A stretch of DNA of 64,000 bases from Methanomicrobiales archaeon (GCA_012729535.1 JAAYCY010000061.1:23158-87157); one strand, 5' to 3'. Shown: positions 47,035-56,104, counted from the first letter of the stretch. Notes: generated from the letters alone by a model not told the origin. Program-made: numbers and translations.

Positions 47035-47388
47035 ATTGTTTTTTATAACAGGATAACCCGGAGTTGTAGTATCAGGGAAATGATCTCTCTCTTTGTGATG
47101 GTTGCGTTATCGCTGGTTAATGCTTTCTTTTTCCACTCCGGCTAGTATGAAATCCTCGCAATTTCCAACCTCCTGGTAATATGGGGACTGGAAAGAGGAT
47201 TTGGTTTCTCATGTGAAGGAAAAAAACAGATTGTTTATGAACGGATTGAGCTGGTACATACTAAACGAAGAGACGAACTGATTGTAGACCTGAAAAAGCG
47301 GACAGGTCTGCCTATTATCCGGGTTAATATCCTTCTTATTGATTACCTGTGGGATACTGCAGATATTATGGTATATTATTTCCCTTAG
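47035..47388 (+). pseudogene. remnant of a DUF4956 membrane protein
   Basis: In one frame, 47035-47142 reads a piece with SIREMISLFVMVALSLVNAF and, after an in-frame TAG at 47143-47145, continues with YEILAISNLLVIWGLERGF, then YERIELV..RRDELIVDLKKRTGL and IDYLWDTADIMVYYFP before a stop at 47386. This is the C-terminal half of the DUF4956 family, including the typical ERI-L-R.EL--DL..RTGL pattern. The N-terminal membrane part is not found upstream, where another complete gene ends at 46967. Hence truncated and interrupted by a stop. Confidence 0.72.
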
Positions 47389-47497
47389 TCCATGTCAGAC
47401 AGATACATTTCTATCATGATCCTGATTTCTCATCCTGTTTCCTCCAGATATTACCGGTATATTCTATTTGTTATCTCTCTAATCATAGTGTGAAAGC

Positions 47498-48115
47498 ATG
47501 GACTATGGTCTTTACATAATCACCGATGATGATCTTACTCCCGGATCTTCTCATGTCAGGATTGCACAAGATGCCCTTATCGGTGGGGCGAGGATTATCC
47601 AGCTCCGTGATAAAAAACGTAGTGGTGCAGAACTATATGCAATTGCAAAGGAAATCCGTAACCTTTGCAACATGTATAATGCCGGATTCATTGTGAACGA
47701 CCGGGTGGATATTGCCCTGTTGTCCGGTGCTGACGGAGTTCATCTTGGTCAGGACGATCTTCCGCTTACTGTAGTACGTCCACTCTTTCCCCCTCCCTTT
47801 ATCATAGGAATATCTGTTGGTTCTGTCGATGAAGCAGTACTTGCAGAAGAAGGGGGTGCTGATTACCTTGGAGTAGGACCTATATTTTCCACTGAAACCA
47901 AGAAAGATGCTGGATCTGCAGTTGGAACTGAGATGATCCGAAAAATAAGGGAAAACGTAGCAATCCCGATTGTTGCAATAGGTGGAATAAAACTCTCAAA
48001 TACCCGTGAGGTTATTGCAGCCGGGGCTGATGGAATTGCGGTAATTTCAGCGGTGATATGCAGCCCTGACATTTCTGTGGCAGCAAAAAAATTCGCGGAT
48101 CTCATAAACCGGTAA
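47498..48115 (+). CDS. thiE: thiamine-phosphate synthase
   Basis: ThiE joins hydroxymethylpyrimidine pyrophosphate and thiazole phosphate to thiamine phosphate. The TIM-barrel protein of 205 residues has QLRDK (about 31-35), NDRVDIA (about 65-71), GVHLGQDDLP and GADYLGVGPIFSTETKKDA, all active-site elements. It is followed 68 bp later by Thi4, so both serve thiamine synthesis. No TPP riboswitch is recognisable upstream. Confidence 0.93.
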   Translation: MDYGLYIITDDDLTPGSSHVRIAQDALIGGARIIQLRDKKRSGAELYAIAKEIRNLCNMYNAGFIVNDRVDIALLSGADGVHLGQDDLPLTVVRPLFPPPFIIGISVGSVDEAVLAEEGGADYLGVGPIFSTETKKDAGSAVGTEMIRKIRENVAIPIVAIGGIKLSNTREVIAAGADGIAVISAVICSPDISVAAKKFADLINR

Positions 48116-48183
48116 TGGTATGAGATGTTTTCAGTGTCAATATGTATAAAAACTTATAGATGAAGAGACAAGCGTGTAAGGTA

Positions 48184-48942
48184 ATGACATTGGATGAAAT
48201 AACCATTAGCAGGGCTATAATATCCGAGCAAATGCATATCATGCTCGAATATATGGATATGGATGTAGCCGTTGTCGGGGCTGGACCTTCAGGACTTGTC
48301 TGTGCTACACTTATTGCAGAAAAGGGGTTAAAAGTAGGTCTTATTGAGAAAAAATTATCCGTAGGAGGTGGAATGTGGGGAGGGGGCATGATGTTTCCGA
48401 GGATTGTTGTTCAGAGTGAGGCTAAAAGACTTCTTGATAGATTTAACATCAAAAGCTCTGAATTCTCCCCTGGTTATTATACGGCATCAAGCATTGAATC
48501 TGTAGCCAAACTTACAGCATCTGCAGCTGATGCAGGTGTGCAGTTCTTTAATCTGACATATGTTGAAGATGTTATGATTAAAGGCGATGGTAAATTATCC
48601 GGTCTGGTAATTAACTGGCAACCGGTTGAAGCGACAGGACTCCATGTTGATCCATTAACTATTAGGTGCAGGATTACTGTTGATGCAACGGGTCATGATG
48701 CGGTTGTTGCCCATCATGTCTCAAAAAAATGTGGGAAACCGAAAATTGTTGGTGAAGGAACGATGTGGGCTGATAATGCTGAATTTGCAGTTGTCACACA
48801 CACGAAAGAGGTTTTCCCTGGTCTTTTTGTCTGTGGTATGGCTGCAAATGCTGTATCCGGGGGTCACAGAATGGGCCCGGTCTTTGGAGGAATGCTTCTT
48901 TCCGGAGAATCCGCAGCAATGCAGATTCTGGATCTGCTCTGA
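48184..48942 (+). CDS. thi4: archaeal thiazole synthase Thi4
   Basis: The enzyme makes the adenylated thiazole part of thiamine from NAD and glycine. The FAD/NAD-binding motif VGAGPSG is at residues 31-37 counted from ATG 48184 (preferred to 48160 because of AAGGT just before it). At the position of the sacrificial cysteine of yeast Thi4 the sequence reads GLHVDPL with H154, which is the form of archaeal enzymes that use sulfide catalytically with iron (known for Methanocaldococcus). Length 252 residues. Confidence 0.9.
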   Translation: MTLDEITISRAIISEQMHIMLEYMDMDVAVVGAGPSGLVCATLIAEKGLKVGLIEKKLSVGGGMWGGGMMFPRIVVQSEAKRLLDRFNIKSSEFSPGYYTASSIESVAKLTASAADAGVQFFNLTYVEDVMIKGDGKLSGLVINWQPVEATGLHVDPLTIRCRITVDATGHDAVVAHHVSKKCGKPKIVGEGTMWADNAEFAVVTHTKEVFPGLFVCGMAANAVSGGHRMGPVFGGMLLSGESAAMQILDLL

Positions 48943-48943
48943 A

Positions 48944-49381
48944 TCACTTCTTTTCAAACGGATTGAGTGAGTCAAAGATACAGTCTATTTCCACGACATA
49001 CGGCTTGATATCAATAACCGGAGATCCGTCTAGAGCCTCAATTCCGGTAACTGTGATATTGCCCCCTGAAATATTTTCAATTTTTCCGATAGAGAGTGCT
49101 ATTGGGTTTGGTCGTGAAGGAGATCGTATGGAAAACACCGGTTTTGGTTTGTTAAAGTCTGGTCTTTTTGCCGTGAGAGAATTACGGTCAGCCCGGTCCA
49201 TCCAGTATAATACCCAGATATGGGATATTCCTTCCATGTTTCCAAGACCTTCATGGTATTGCGGATAGATCTCAATTACCAGTTTTTCAGTGCAGCCAAA
49301 GCCCTGTCTGGGTGCTTCTCCCTGTTTTAAAAAAGGTGAATGAATTATTCCAATGGGGTTTACGGAAATCATATTCATCAT
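48944..49381 (-). CDS. TrmO/TsaA-family tRNA methyltransferase
   Basis: The family N6-methylates threonylcarbamoyladenosine in tRNA. Diagnostic pieces are IGIIHSPF near the start, APRQG, GMEGISHIWVLYWMDR-like and the FSIRSPSRPNPIALS core (about residues 84-98). The domain of 145 residues is the core alone. The start at 49381 overlaps the tspO stop; M at 49378 or 49372 is possible; a longer frame to 49465 lies inside tspO and is rejected. Confidence 0.87.
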   Translation of the reverse strand: MMNMISVNPIGIIHSPFLKQGEAPRQGFGCTEKLVIEIYPQYHEGLGNMEGISHIWVLYWMDRADRNSLTAKRPDFNKPKPVFSIRSPSRPNPIALSIGKIENISGGNITVTGIEALDGSPVIDIKPYVVEIDCIFDSLNPFEKK

Positions 49382-49866
49382 AAGTTGAGGATGACTATCA
49401 TAGCATTCAGCAGTGTTGCAAAAGAAGTCCAACACAGGTATGGAATTAAAAGGTACACTGAACACCTGGATACAAATCTGAAATAATGCATGTTAACAAG
49501 GATCAGAAACAGCAGGAGAAAAATCACTCCCAGTGCACCTGCAGGTGACTCCATTCCAAAGAATACTATTGACCAGAGGAGATTTACAGCCAGTTGTATC
49601 AGAAACCAAAAGGTTGCACGACGGACAGATGGTTTTTCGAATCCTGATTTCAGGACAAACCACCAAGAAAGACCCATTAGAATGTATAAAATTGTCCATG
49701 CCGGTGCAAACACCCAGTTAGGGGGAGAAAACCAGGGTTTATTCAGGGTTACGAACCATCCGGTAACCTGGCTTATGGTAAAATATGAACCAATAAAACC
49801 AATAAAGAGAGGAAGGAGTATCGCCGGGATAAGCAAAAGATAATGATATATAGATTGATTTTTCAT
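49378..49866 (-). CDS. tspO: TspO/MBR-family membrane protein
   Basis: A 162-residue protein with five membrane segments. The motif LNKPWFSPPNWVFAPAWTILYILMGLSW (about residues 40-67) is diagnostic of TspO. The family binds porphyrins and tryptophan-rich sites; its role in archaea is unknown. It is cotranslated with the TrmO-like gene. Confidence 0.9.
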   Translation of the reverse strand: MKNQSIYHYLLLIPAILLPLFIGFIGSYFTISQVTGWFVTLNKPWFSPPNWVFAPAWTILYILMGLSWWFVLKSGFEKPSVRRATFWFLIQLAVNLLWSIVFFGMESPAGALGVIFLLLFLILVNMHYFRFVSRCSVYLLIPYLCWTSFATLLNAMIVILNL

Positions 49867-50078
49867 GGGTAATCAAATAATTAGCGTCTCATGAATAATA
49901 AGTATCGATACTCTGATACCGATACCTTCTTTTATTTTGGAAACATTGATTAATGAAGCTGGCAGGTTTTTTTTAAATTTTGTCATACTACTAGTGCGAA
50001 CTGATTGCCAAATCTTGTATAATTGTCCATGACAAGGCTTTTCGTGGTTTTTTTGCACTTTTTACCGGAGATGATCAG

Positions 50079-50417
50079 ATCACCCAGATAGAAACTGAAT
50101 CAAGTACTGAAAAGAAACCCGAACCGCAAATAGAACCCGAAATTGAAACGATCAGAGTTCGCCTGCCAAATAGCAGAAAAGGTGAACAGTTCGCGTATGC
50201 CGAACTCATGCTTGGCTCATTTCATATTCGTGTCCGATGTTCTGATGGCATAACCCGTCTAGGCAGGATTAAGGGTAAGATGAAGCGTCGTGCATGGATT
50301 CGTGAAGGCGATGTTATCATCATTACTCCCTGGTCATTTCAGGATGAAAAATGTGATATTTCATACCGGTATACTCCTCCCCAGCGCGACTGGTTACGGA
50401 GAAATAAGTACATCTGA
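50079..50417 (+). CDS. translation initiation factor aIF1A with no canonical start codon
   Basis: The frame encodes an S1-like OB domain: IRVRLPNSRKGEQFAYAEL, LGSFHIRVRCSDGITRLGRI and KMKRRAWIREGDVIIITPW match aIF1A. The first in-frame ATG (50208) would remove the first strand of the fold. Upstream the frame is open to a TAG at 49992-49994 but has no ATG, GTG or TTG. A near-perfect Shine-Dalgarno (GGAGATGATC, 50067-50076) is followed by in-frame ATC (50079) and ATA (50088). An ATG at 50071 is out of frame and stops after six codons. A non-standard start, a sequencing indel or a decayed copy is possible. The given start is nominal. Confidence 0.7.
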   Translation: MTQIETESSTEKKPEPQIEPEIETIRVRLPNSRKGEQFAYAELMLGSFHIRVRCSDGITRLGRIKGKMKRRAWIREGDVIIITPWSFQDEKCDISYRYTPPQRDWLRRNKYI

Positions 50418-50486
50418 TACAAAAGTCCATTTTTTTCTTTTTTTTACTGTGGAAAGATTTTTATCCTAATACAATAAGCCTACAGC

Positions 50487-50780
50487 ATGTCTCCACGGAT
50501 TATTTACACAAGTCAGGAGCAGAAGGCCCGACAAAGAAGAGGCTGGATAAGCAGAGACAAGGAACGATATCTCGAAACAGTCCGTCATCATCCACTTAAA
50601 ACACCTAATCCTCACCCTTCACGCAGAGCATGGAGAAAACGCCAGGCACCAGGTCCCTGGCATGCTACTCATAGTCATCTTCATGAGGAAGCACTCGGGC
50701 CTCATACAAACCAGCCAGGACCTATCCGGTTCACAACAAAAATGACTGTAGATGGTCGGAAATACAATTTAAACCGCTAA
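50487..50780 (+). CDS. unrecognised small basic protein
   Basis: The 97-residue frame starts with ATG 50487 and is very rich in Arg, Lys, His, Pro and Trp (for example SRRAWRKRQAPGPWHATH). It has no membrane segment and no Cys. It follows the aIF1A frame by 69 bp on the same strand and could be a nucleic-acid- or ribosome-associated protein. A spurious frame cannot be excluded. Confidence 0.45.
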   Translation: MSPRIIYTSQEQKARQRRGWISRDKERYLETVRHHPLKTPNPHPSRRAWRKRQAPGPWHATHSHLHEEALGPHTNQPGPIRFTTKMTVDGRKYNLNR

Positions 50781-50808
50781 TTTTTTTATCCGGATTAGAG
50801 AAGGAAGG

Positions 50809-51621
50809 TCAATGAATGGAGAATACCATTCTGACTGCAAGAATTATCAGCATACTGATAAAGAGGAATAATAGGTTCTTTTCAGATACTTTTTGTCCGG
50901 TTTTCAAACCCAGATTAACTCCTGGAATGGAAGTAAAGACCAATATTAGGGCAAACAGGACATTAACGTATCCAATGGAATATGGAAAAAGGCTGGGAGT
51001 ACTTGTTCCAAGAATGATATATGAAATAACTGTTGCGGTTGCAATAAACACCATTGCTGTTAGTGAGATGCGAATCGAACGATGAATATGGATACCTAAT
51101 AGAGAAGTCAGAACTGGAGTGAGTATCACCCCCCCACCAATACCAAAAAGCCCGGCTCCTATTCCTGTCAGTATCCCCAATAAAGTAAAAATAAAGGTGC
51201 TTTCCCTGAAGTGATACCTGACCAGGTATCTGGATTGTTTTATTACCATCCAGAATGCCAGGAATATCAGGAAGGACGAAAAAGCGATGACATGTATCTC
51301 TTTTGGGATAATAACTGAAATCGTGCTTCCTACTATCGAGCCCAATACTCCTCCTGCTCCTAAAATAATGGCAGGTAAGATAGAAATCTGTTCTCCACGA
51401 TTAATTCTGATAGCTCCTGCAAGGGTTGTCGGGAGAATTACCGCTGCAGAAGTTGCAACAGCCATTGCCATAGCATACTCTCCATACCCAAGGTCATTAA
51501 GGAGTATAAACATGACCGGAACCATCACGACTCCCCCTCCAATCCCAAAAAGACCTGCAAGAAAGCCAGCAACGATTCCACATGCCAGGAGTATTAGTAG
51601 TACCTGGATTAACAATTCCAT
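50809..51621 (-). CDS. TauE/SafE-family permease
   Basis: A 270-residue protein with eight membrane segments in two halves, each opening with a glycine-rich motif: FLAGLFGIGGGVVMVPVMF (about 21-39) and GAGLFGIGGGVILTPVLTSLLG (about 154-175). Family members export sulfite, sulfoacetate or related anions; the substrate is unknown here. It lies 4 bp downstream of the REC protein gene. Confidence 0.9.
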   Translation of the reverse strand: MELLIQVLLILLACGIVAGFLAGLFGIGGGVVMVPVMFILLNDLGYGEYAMAMAVATSAAVILPTTLAGAIRINRGEQISILPAIILGAGGVLGSIVGSTISVIIPKEIHVIAFSSFLIFLAFWMVIKQSRYLVRYHFRESTFIFTLLGILTGIGAGLFGIGGGVILTPVLTSLLGIHIHRSIRISLTAMVFIATATVISYIILGTSTPSLFPYSIGYVNVLFALILVFTSIPGVNLGLKTGQKVSEKNLLFLFISMLIILAVRMVFSIH

Positions 51622-51625
51622 CGTT

Positions 51626-52351
51626 TCAGGTTAATTCATTACACTCAAGGTATTTTTTCAGATATTCCCTGATTTTATCTGATTCTAATACTCCTCTCTC
51701 CAGGTTGTTGATCACGTTATCAATTTTATACAATTCCTGGACTATCATCTCACTTTTAGCATGTTTATCCATATCAAGAAGAGATAAAGCCACCGTAAGT
51801 GGATTTCTGATTTCATCATTAACTGTTGCAAGAAGATGCAGGTTTTGTTGAATCTGTAAGTCAAGTTGCCTGTTTTTCTTTTCCAGGTTCTTTTTCACTT
51901 CAATAAGTAATTCCGTCTTTTCCCTGAGAATATCATTAGAATGCTGGAGATTTCTTAAATAAAAGCCATTTTCTATATGAATTCTAACCCGTGCGATAAG
52001 AATTCGTTCATGAAACGGTTTAGTGATATAATCAGTCCCGCCTACTTCAAATCCGGTTTCAATATTTGAATCTTCATCTTTTGCGGAAAGAAAGATAATT
52101 GGAACAGTTGATGTTTTATCCATTTTACGGAGGATTTTACATACTTCAAATCCATCCATACCTGGCATCATAATATCGAGGAGTATTATGTCCGGAGGAG
52201 TTTCTTTCGTAAGTTCAATGGCTAGCGGTCCGTCTGAAGCCATCATAACCTGGAATCCTGCTTTACGAAGAACATGTGCGATAATTTCCAGGTTATTTTT
52301 ATTATCATCAACAATTAAAACCTGGATCTCCTCATTCCTGATATATTCCAT
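51626..52351 (-). CDS. response regulator with coiled coil and degenerate H-box
   Basis: Residues 8-125 form a receiver domain: DDNKNN near residues 16-21, phospho-acceptor Asp in ILLDIMMPGMDGFE (about D58) and the conserved Thr/Lys (FLSAKD, TKPF). Then a coiled coil (about 135-170) leads to a HisKA-like helix pair with NDEIRNPLTVAL, where the phospho-His of the usual HEIRNPL is replaced by Asp. No HATPase domain follows. It may bind or control a separate kinase. Confidence 0.85.
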   Translation of the reverse strand: MEYIRNEEIQVLIVDDNKNNLEIIAHVLRKAGFQVMMASDGPLAIELTKETPPDIILLDIMMPGMDGFEVCKILRKMDKTSTVPIIFLSAKDEDSNIETGFEVGGTDYITKPFHERILIARVRIHIENGFYLRNLQHSNDILREKTELLIEVKKNLEKKNRQLDLQIQQNLHLLATVNDEIRNPLTVALSLLDMDKHAKSEMIVQELYKIDNVINNLERGVLESDKIREYLKKYLECNELT

Positions 52352-52939
52352 ATGAATTACTCTGATATTCTTCGCTGTTTCGGTTATTGATCATCGGTGA
52401 TCTAATTCCTGTCTCTTTAATTTCCTGGAAAATATATTACCCTTTTATTCTTTGTAAATCCTCCTATGGTGACAGTACAGGAAAAATTAACCGGGGGTAT
52501 GTTGGAGAAAATCCAATACTGATATCTGCTTTATCAGGAAAAGATATAAACTATTCTGTATTTTTTGAAAAATTTATCCGAATAATTCTCACCATAATAG
52601 AGAGAAAAGAACTTTCGTATTATCTTTGTACCAGTCATATCACACAGGTCAGTGTTTCCTCGTCGCCCCAGAGAAAGAACTGATAATTTCGGAAATCTAT
52701 GTCCTTTTGTATATACCCGTATATCTGATATCTGGTGCCTTGTACTGTCTTTAGTGAATTTATTCCTGGATTGGTGAATTTTCTTGAAAAAGAGGATTTT
52801 TTGTCAGAATATAATAAAAATCCAATAAAAATGTTATCTATGCACTTATAACGCGAAAATTATCGTGGGCATCAGATGTTTAGTCATGTATATTTAATGA
52901 GAGGTTTTATGTTGTTATCTGTGAAACATCCACTCGGTT
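52352..52939. other. 588-bp spacer between divergent genes
   Basis: A 98-codon frame at 52387-52683 (+) exists, but its product resembles nothing and has no convincing Shine-Dalgarno, so I do not call it. A TATA-like GTATATTTAA near 52889 suits the promoter of the following gene. Nothing else is visible. Confidence 0.4.
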
Positions 52940-54226
52940 ATGACTGATGATCCGGATGAGGAACGGTTTGATCAGGGAATATCGTTCCTTAAAAACGGGA
53001 AAATTGAAGAAGCAATTGAAATCTTTTCAGAGCTTGTCGAAAAGGATGACCAGAATCATAAAGCGTGGAATGCGTTTGGTGTGGCTCTGTCACATACTGA
53101 TAATTTAGAAAGTGCCATCCACTGCTTTGAAAAAGCCCATGCAATAGACCCGGATAATGATATTTACCGTCGGAATATGATCAGATCAAAATCACCGCCG
53201 GTAAAGAAAAAATCTCCAATAATTACGGAGCTTAAAGAACAAAAGAAACCAGGACAATTGGTTAGAGTAATACTTGCCAGTCTTATCTGTCTGATTACCA
53301 TCGGTCTTTTAGTGTTTGCATCATTATCAGGTATGATACCAGGAATTTCACTTGATGACGTTCATGGTAATCCTGATTTGAATTTGAATGGTCAAGGTGA
53401 ATCTGGTGGTATGATTACTCCGGATGTTTCCACAACACCGGAACATTCAATTGCTACAGAAACTCCGACTTCTGTTCCCACTCCACTCTCCACTCCGACA
53501 CCAAAACCCGAAGTTCTCTTCCATTTCATTGATGTCAGTCAGGGAGATGCTGCTCTTATTCAAAGTGAAGAAAAAAATGTCCTTATTGATGCTGGTCCTG
53601 TGATTGCAGGAGAGCGTCTGGTTGAATACCTGAAAAAGCAGAATGTTTCCACCCTGGATATGGTCATTGCATCGCATCCGTATGATGACCATATCGGAGG
53701 GATGAGTGAAGTTTTCAAGGCATTTAAAGTAAATACATACGTCGATAACGGAGAACCATACAGTTCTGATTTGCATAAAGAGGTTATTGGTCTTGTTACT
53801 TCAGATCAGGCTGTTCGGACGATAGTGAAAGCAGGGATGAAATTACCATTTACATCCATGGTGCAAATGGATATTGTAAGCCCGTATACTCTTACCGGGC
53901 ATCCTGATGAGGACTCCCTGGTTATCCTGGTATCTGTTCAAAACCTCACGGTATTATTTGCAGGTGATGCTTCAGATGTGAAAACCCCGGCGAAAATACT
54001 GAAAGTTCCTGATCATGGTTCTAACAATGCAGTCTCATCAATTGCAAACGTACGACCACAAGTTGCTATTATATCTGTTGCATCAGGCAATTCGTACAAT
54101 TATCCAAGACCCGGAACAATCGAAGCAATCGAAAAACAAGGTTCAAAACTGTTCAGAACTGATGTAAATGGGACTATCGTGATTTCAACCGATGGAACAA
54201 ACTGGACTGCAAAGTCAACCCGGTAG
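52940..54226 (+). CDS. TPR-membrane-metallo-beta-lactamase protein (ComEC nuclease-like)
   Basis: Three parts are visible. Residues 1-85 hold about two TPRs. One membrane segment (about 103-128) and a Ser/Thr/Pro-rich linker (TETPTSVPTPLSTPTPKPE) follow. Residues 193-428 form a metallo-beta-lactamase domain like the C-terminal part of ComEC: FHFIDVSQGDAALIQ, ASHPYDDHIGGM (HxxxDDHIGG), LFAGDAS and VPDHGSNN. The enzymatic part is extracellular if the TPRs are inside. Such domains are usually nucleases or phosphodiesterases; the substrate is unknown. Confidence 0.85.
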   Translation: MTDDPDEERFDQGISFLKNGKIEEAIEIFSELVEKDDQNHKAWNAFGVALSHTDNLESAIHCFEKAHAIDPDNDIYRRNMIRSKSPPVKKKSPIITELKEQKKPGQLVRVILASLICLITIGLLVFASLSGMIPGISLDDVHGNPDLNLNGQGESGGMITPDVSTTPEHSIATETPTSVPTPLSTPTPKPEVLFHFIDVSQGDAALIQSEEKNVLIDAGPVIAGERLVEYLKKQNVSTLDMVIASHPYDDHIGGMSEVFKAFKVNTYVDNGEPYSSDLHKEVIGLVTSDQAVRTIVKAGMKLPFTSMVQMDIVSPYTLTGHPDEDSLVILVSVQNLTVLFAGDASDVKTPAKILKVPDHGSNNAVSSIANVRPQVAIISVASGNSYNYPRPGTIEAIEKQGSKLFRTDVNGTIVISTDGTNWTAKSTR

Positions 54227-54313
54227 TGCTCAGTAAATAGGGGTCAGGATTTTCCTGTTCTCTCCCCCGTTTATCATTCGCTTTGTTTCTTTTTGTCTGG
54301 AGATAACCCGGGT

Positions 54314-56104
54314 CTAATTCAGGTAGTATTTTCCATCAGGAACAGAAATTGTGAATTTTGCTCCTTTTCCATACTCTCCTGTTTCCTTGATGGAAATTCC
54401 GGTTATTGCAAGAATTTCACGTGCAAGAAACAGTCCGAGACCAGTATTTGATCCCACTTCTTTGGCAAATATCTGGTGCTTCTGACCTGAAGGTATACCT
54501 ATTCCGTCATCTTCAAAAATCCATGTAAGGTTTCCATCAATTTCCTTGTGCCAGTAACTGGAAATTTTTGTTACTTTCTCACCATGCCGCATGGAATTTT
54601 CCATGATGTTATAAATGACTTTAATAAGGAGAGGATCTGCAAGGACGAGGAGTTCTGAATTATTATCAAACAGGATGCTCACATCTTTTGCATTAATCAG
54701 ATTTGATGTACTTTTTAATACCCCCCTGATATCATGCCATACCGGCTCTTTTGTACCAAGATCCTGGTAATCGCGGGTAAATTCAATATGGTGCCGGATT
54801 GAATTGGCTGCAACCTGTGCTTTAAGGATAAAGTGTCTGGTCTCCTCGATGCTGGTTTCAGTTCCAGCAAATTCCAGGTATCCAATGAGAGCGGTAAGAA
54901 CATTAATAATGTCATGTCTGGTGATTGAAGAGAGTAGATTGAGTTTTTTATTAGCCATTAACAAGGCTTCTTCAGATCTTTTTTTGTCGGTGATATCATG
55001 GATGATGAGGTACAAGACCTGCTGATTTTCAATGCTGATAGGTCCGCTATGAACTTCGACATCCCTAACTTCTCCGGATGAGAGACGATGCTTTAAATAA
55101 AAGACTGACTTTTCTCCATTGATTGAACTTTGTGTATCCTGTAACAATTGCTTCCTTTTCGAATAGTGTATCATAAAAATGTTCATTTTTCTAAGTTCTT
55201 CCAAAGAATAACCGTAATATGAACATGCGGCTGAATTTGCATCTAATATTTCACCGCTATCTGGATGAATGATAAGCATAACTGAATGACTGTTTACGAA
55301 AAAACTTCTATAACGCTCTTCGCTGCTTTTTAAAATAGATTCTGATTTCTTCTGCTGTGTGACGTCCTGTATTTGGACAAGGTACCCTCCGGTAATATTC
55401 GGACATGAAAGTGAAATCGGTGTGATAAAAATGTTTAGAAATCTCTGATCTTTCTGTTTTGTTGGAATACCATTATCCAGGACAATTCTCATGAAATCAT
55501 GGGGAACAGCATATTCAATCTTTTCACCGTTTTGTAATCGGTTAAGCATATCAACAGGAATCGACTGATCCTCTCCCTGGTCAAACAGGTCTATCTCTTT
55601 TCTGTCTGAAACCCCGAACATCCTCATACATGCAGGATTTGCCTGGATCAGTCTGCCTTCTGAATTATACAGAAGAATTGCAATGGGCGACTGGTAAAAA
55701 ATCTCATGAAAAACAATTTCTGCCTGTTTACTCTTTATCAGTGGCACTAATCTATCAGTCAGGAGTTCGAATAATTCTTGTGGGCTTTCATCTTTTACAA
55801 AGTAGAGATCAGCTCCATTATTAAGTGCATTGATTATTACTTCTTCCTTACCCATACCGGTCAGGATGACAAAAGGAATTTTATTGCCTGTATTTCTAAT
55901 TTCTTTTAGGAATGAAATTCCATCCTCTTCAGGCATGTTAAAATCAGAAATAATAGCATCGTAATGATTATTCTTTAAAAGACTATATGATTCTTTCACC
56001 GAGTCCGCAGTAAAAACCCTGAATACTTCTGTTTTTTCAAGAAAAGATTTAGCAATCGTACAAATTTCCCGATCATCATCAACAAAAAGAAGCGAGTAGA
56101 TCAT
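54314..56104 (-). CDS. REC-PAS-PAS histidine kinase
   Basis: The order is receiver domain (about 1-122, acceptor Asp in AIISDFNMPEEDG), two PAS domains (about 140-260 and 265-385), a methanogen-type phosphoacceptor helix (SSITRHDIINVLTALIGYLE, His near 401) and HATPase (NSMRHG N-box, FEDDGIGIP, GSNTGLGLF). No membrane segment, so it is a cytoplasmic sensor. Output partner unknown; it is transcribed alone. Confidence 0.92.
   Translation of the reverse strand: MIYSLLFVDDDREICTIAKSFLEKTEVFRVFTADSVKESYSLLKNNHYDAIISDFNMPEEDGISFLKEIRNTGNKIPFVILTGMGKEEVIINALNNGADLYFVKDESPQELFELLTDRLVPLIKSKQAEIVFHEIFYQSPIAILLYNSEGRLIQANPACMRMFGVSDRKEIDLFDQGEDQSIPVDMLNRLQNGEKIEYAVPHDFMRIVLDNGIPTKQKDQRFLNIFITPISLSCPNITGGYLVQIQDVTQQKKSESILKSSEERYRSFFVNSHSVMLIIHPDSGEILDANSAACSYYGYSLEELRKMNIFMIHYSKRKQLLQDTQSSINGEKSVFYLKHRLSSGEVRDVEVHSGPISIENQQVLYLIIHDITDKKRSEEALLMANKKLNLLSSITRHDIINVLTALIGYLEFAGTETSIEETRHFILKAQVAANSIRHHIEFTRDYQDLGTKEPVWHDIRGVLKSTSNLINAKDVSILFDNNSELLVLADPLLIKVIYNIMENSMRHGEKVTKISSYWHKEIDGNLTWIFEDDGIGIPSGQKHQIFAKEVGSNTGLGLFLAREILAITGISIKETGEYGKGAKFTISVPDGKYYLN

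Noticed and set aside
47143..47145. TAG as a pyrrolysine codon in a DUF4956 protein
   Set aside because: The gene also lacks its N-terminal half, no pyl genes are visible, and the order Methanomicrobiales is not known to use pyrrolysine. Decay is simpler.
47389..47497. Possible TPP riboswitch before thiE
   Set aside because: The spacer has none of the conserved THI-element sequences.
52387..52683. 98-codon frame in the spacer before the TPR-MBL gene
   Set aside because: No family match, no good ribosome binding site, and composition like non-coding AT-rich DNA.
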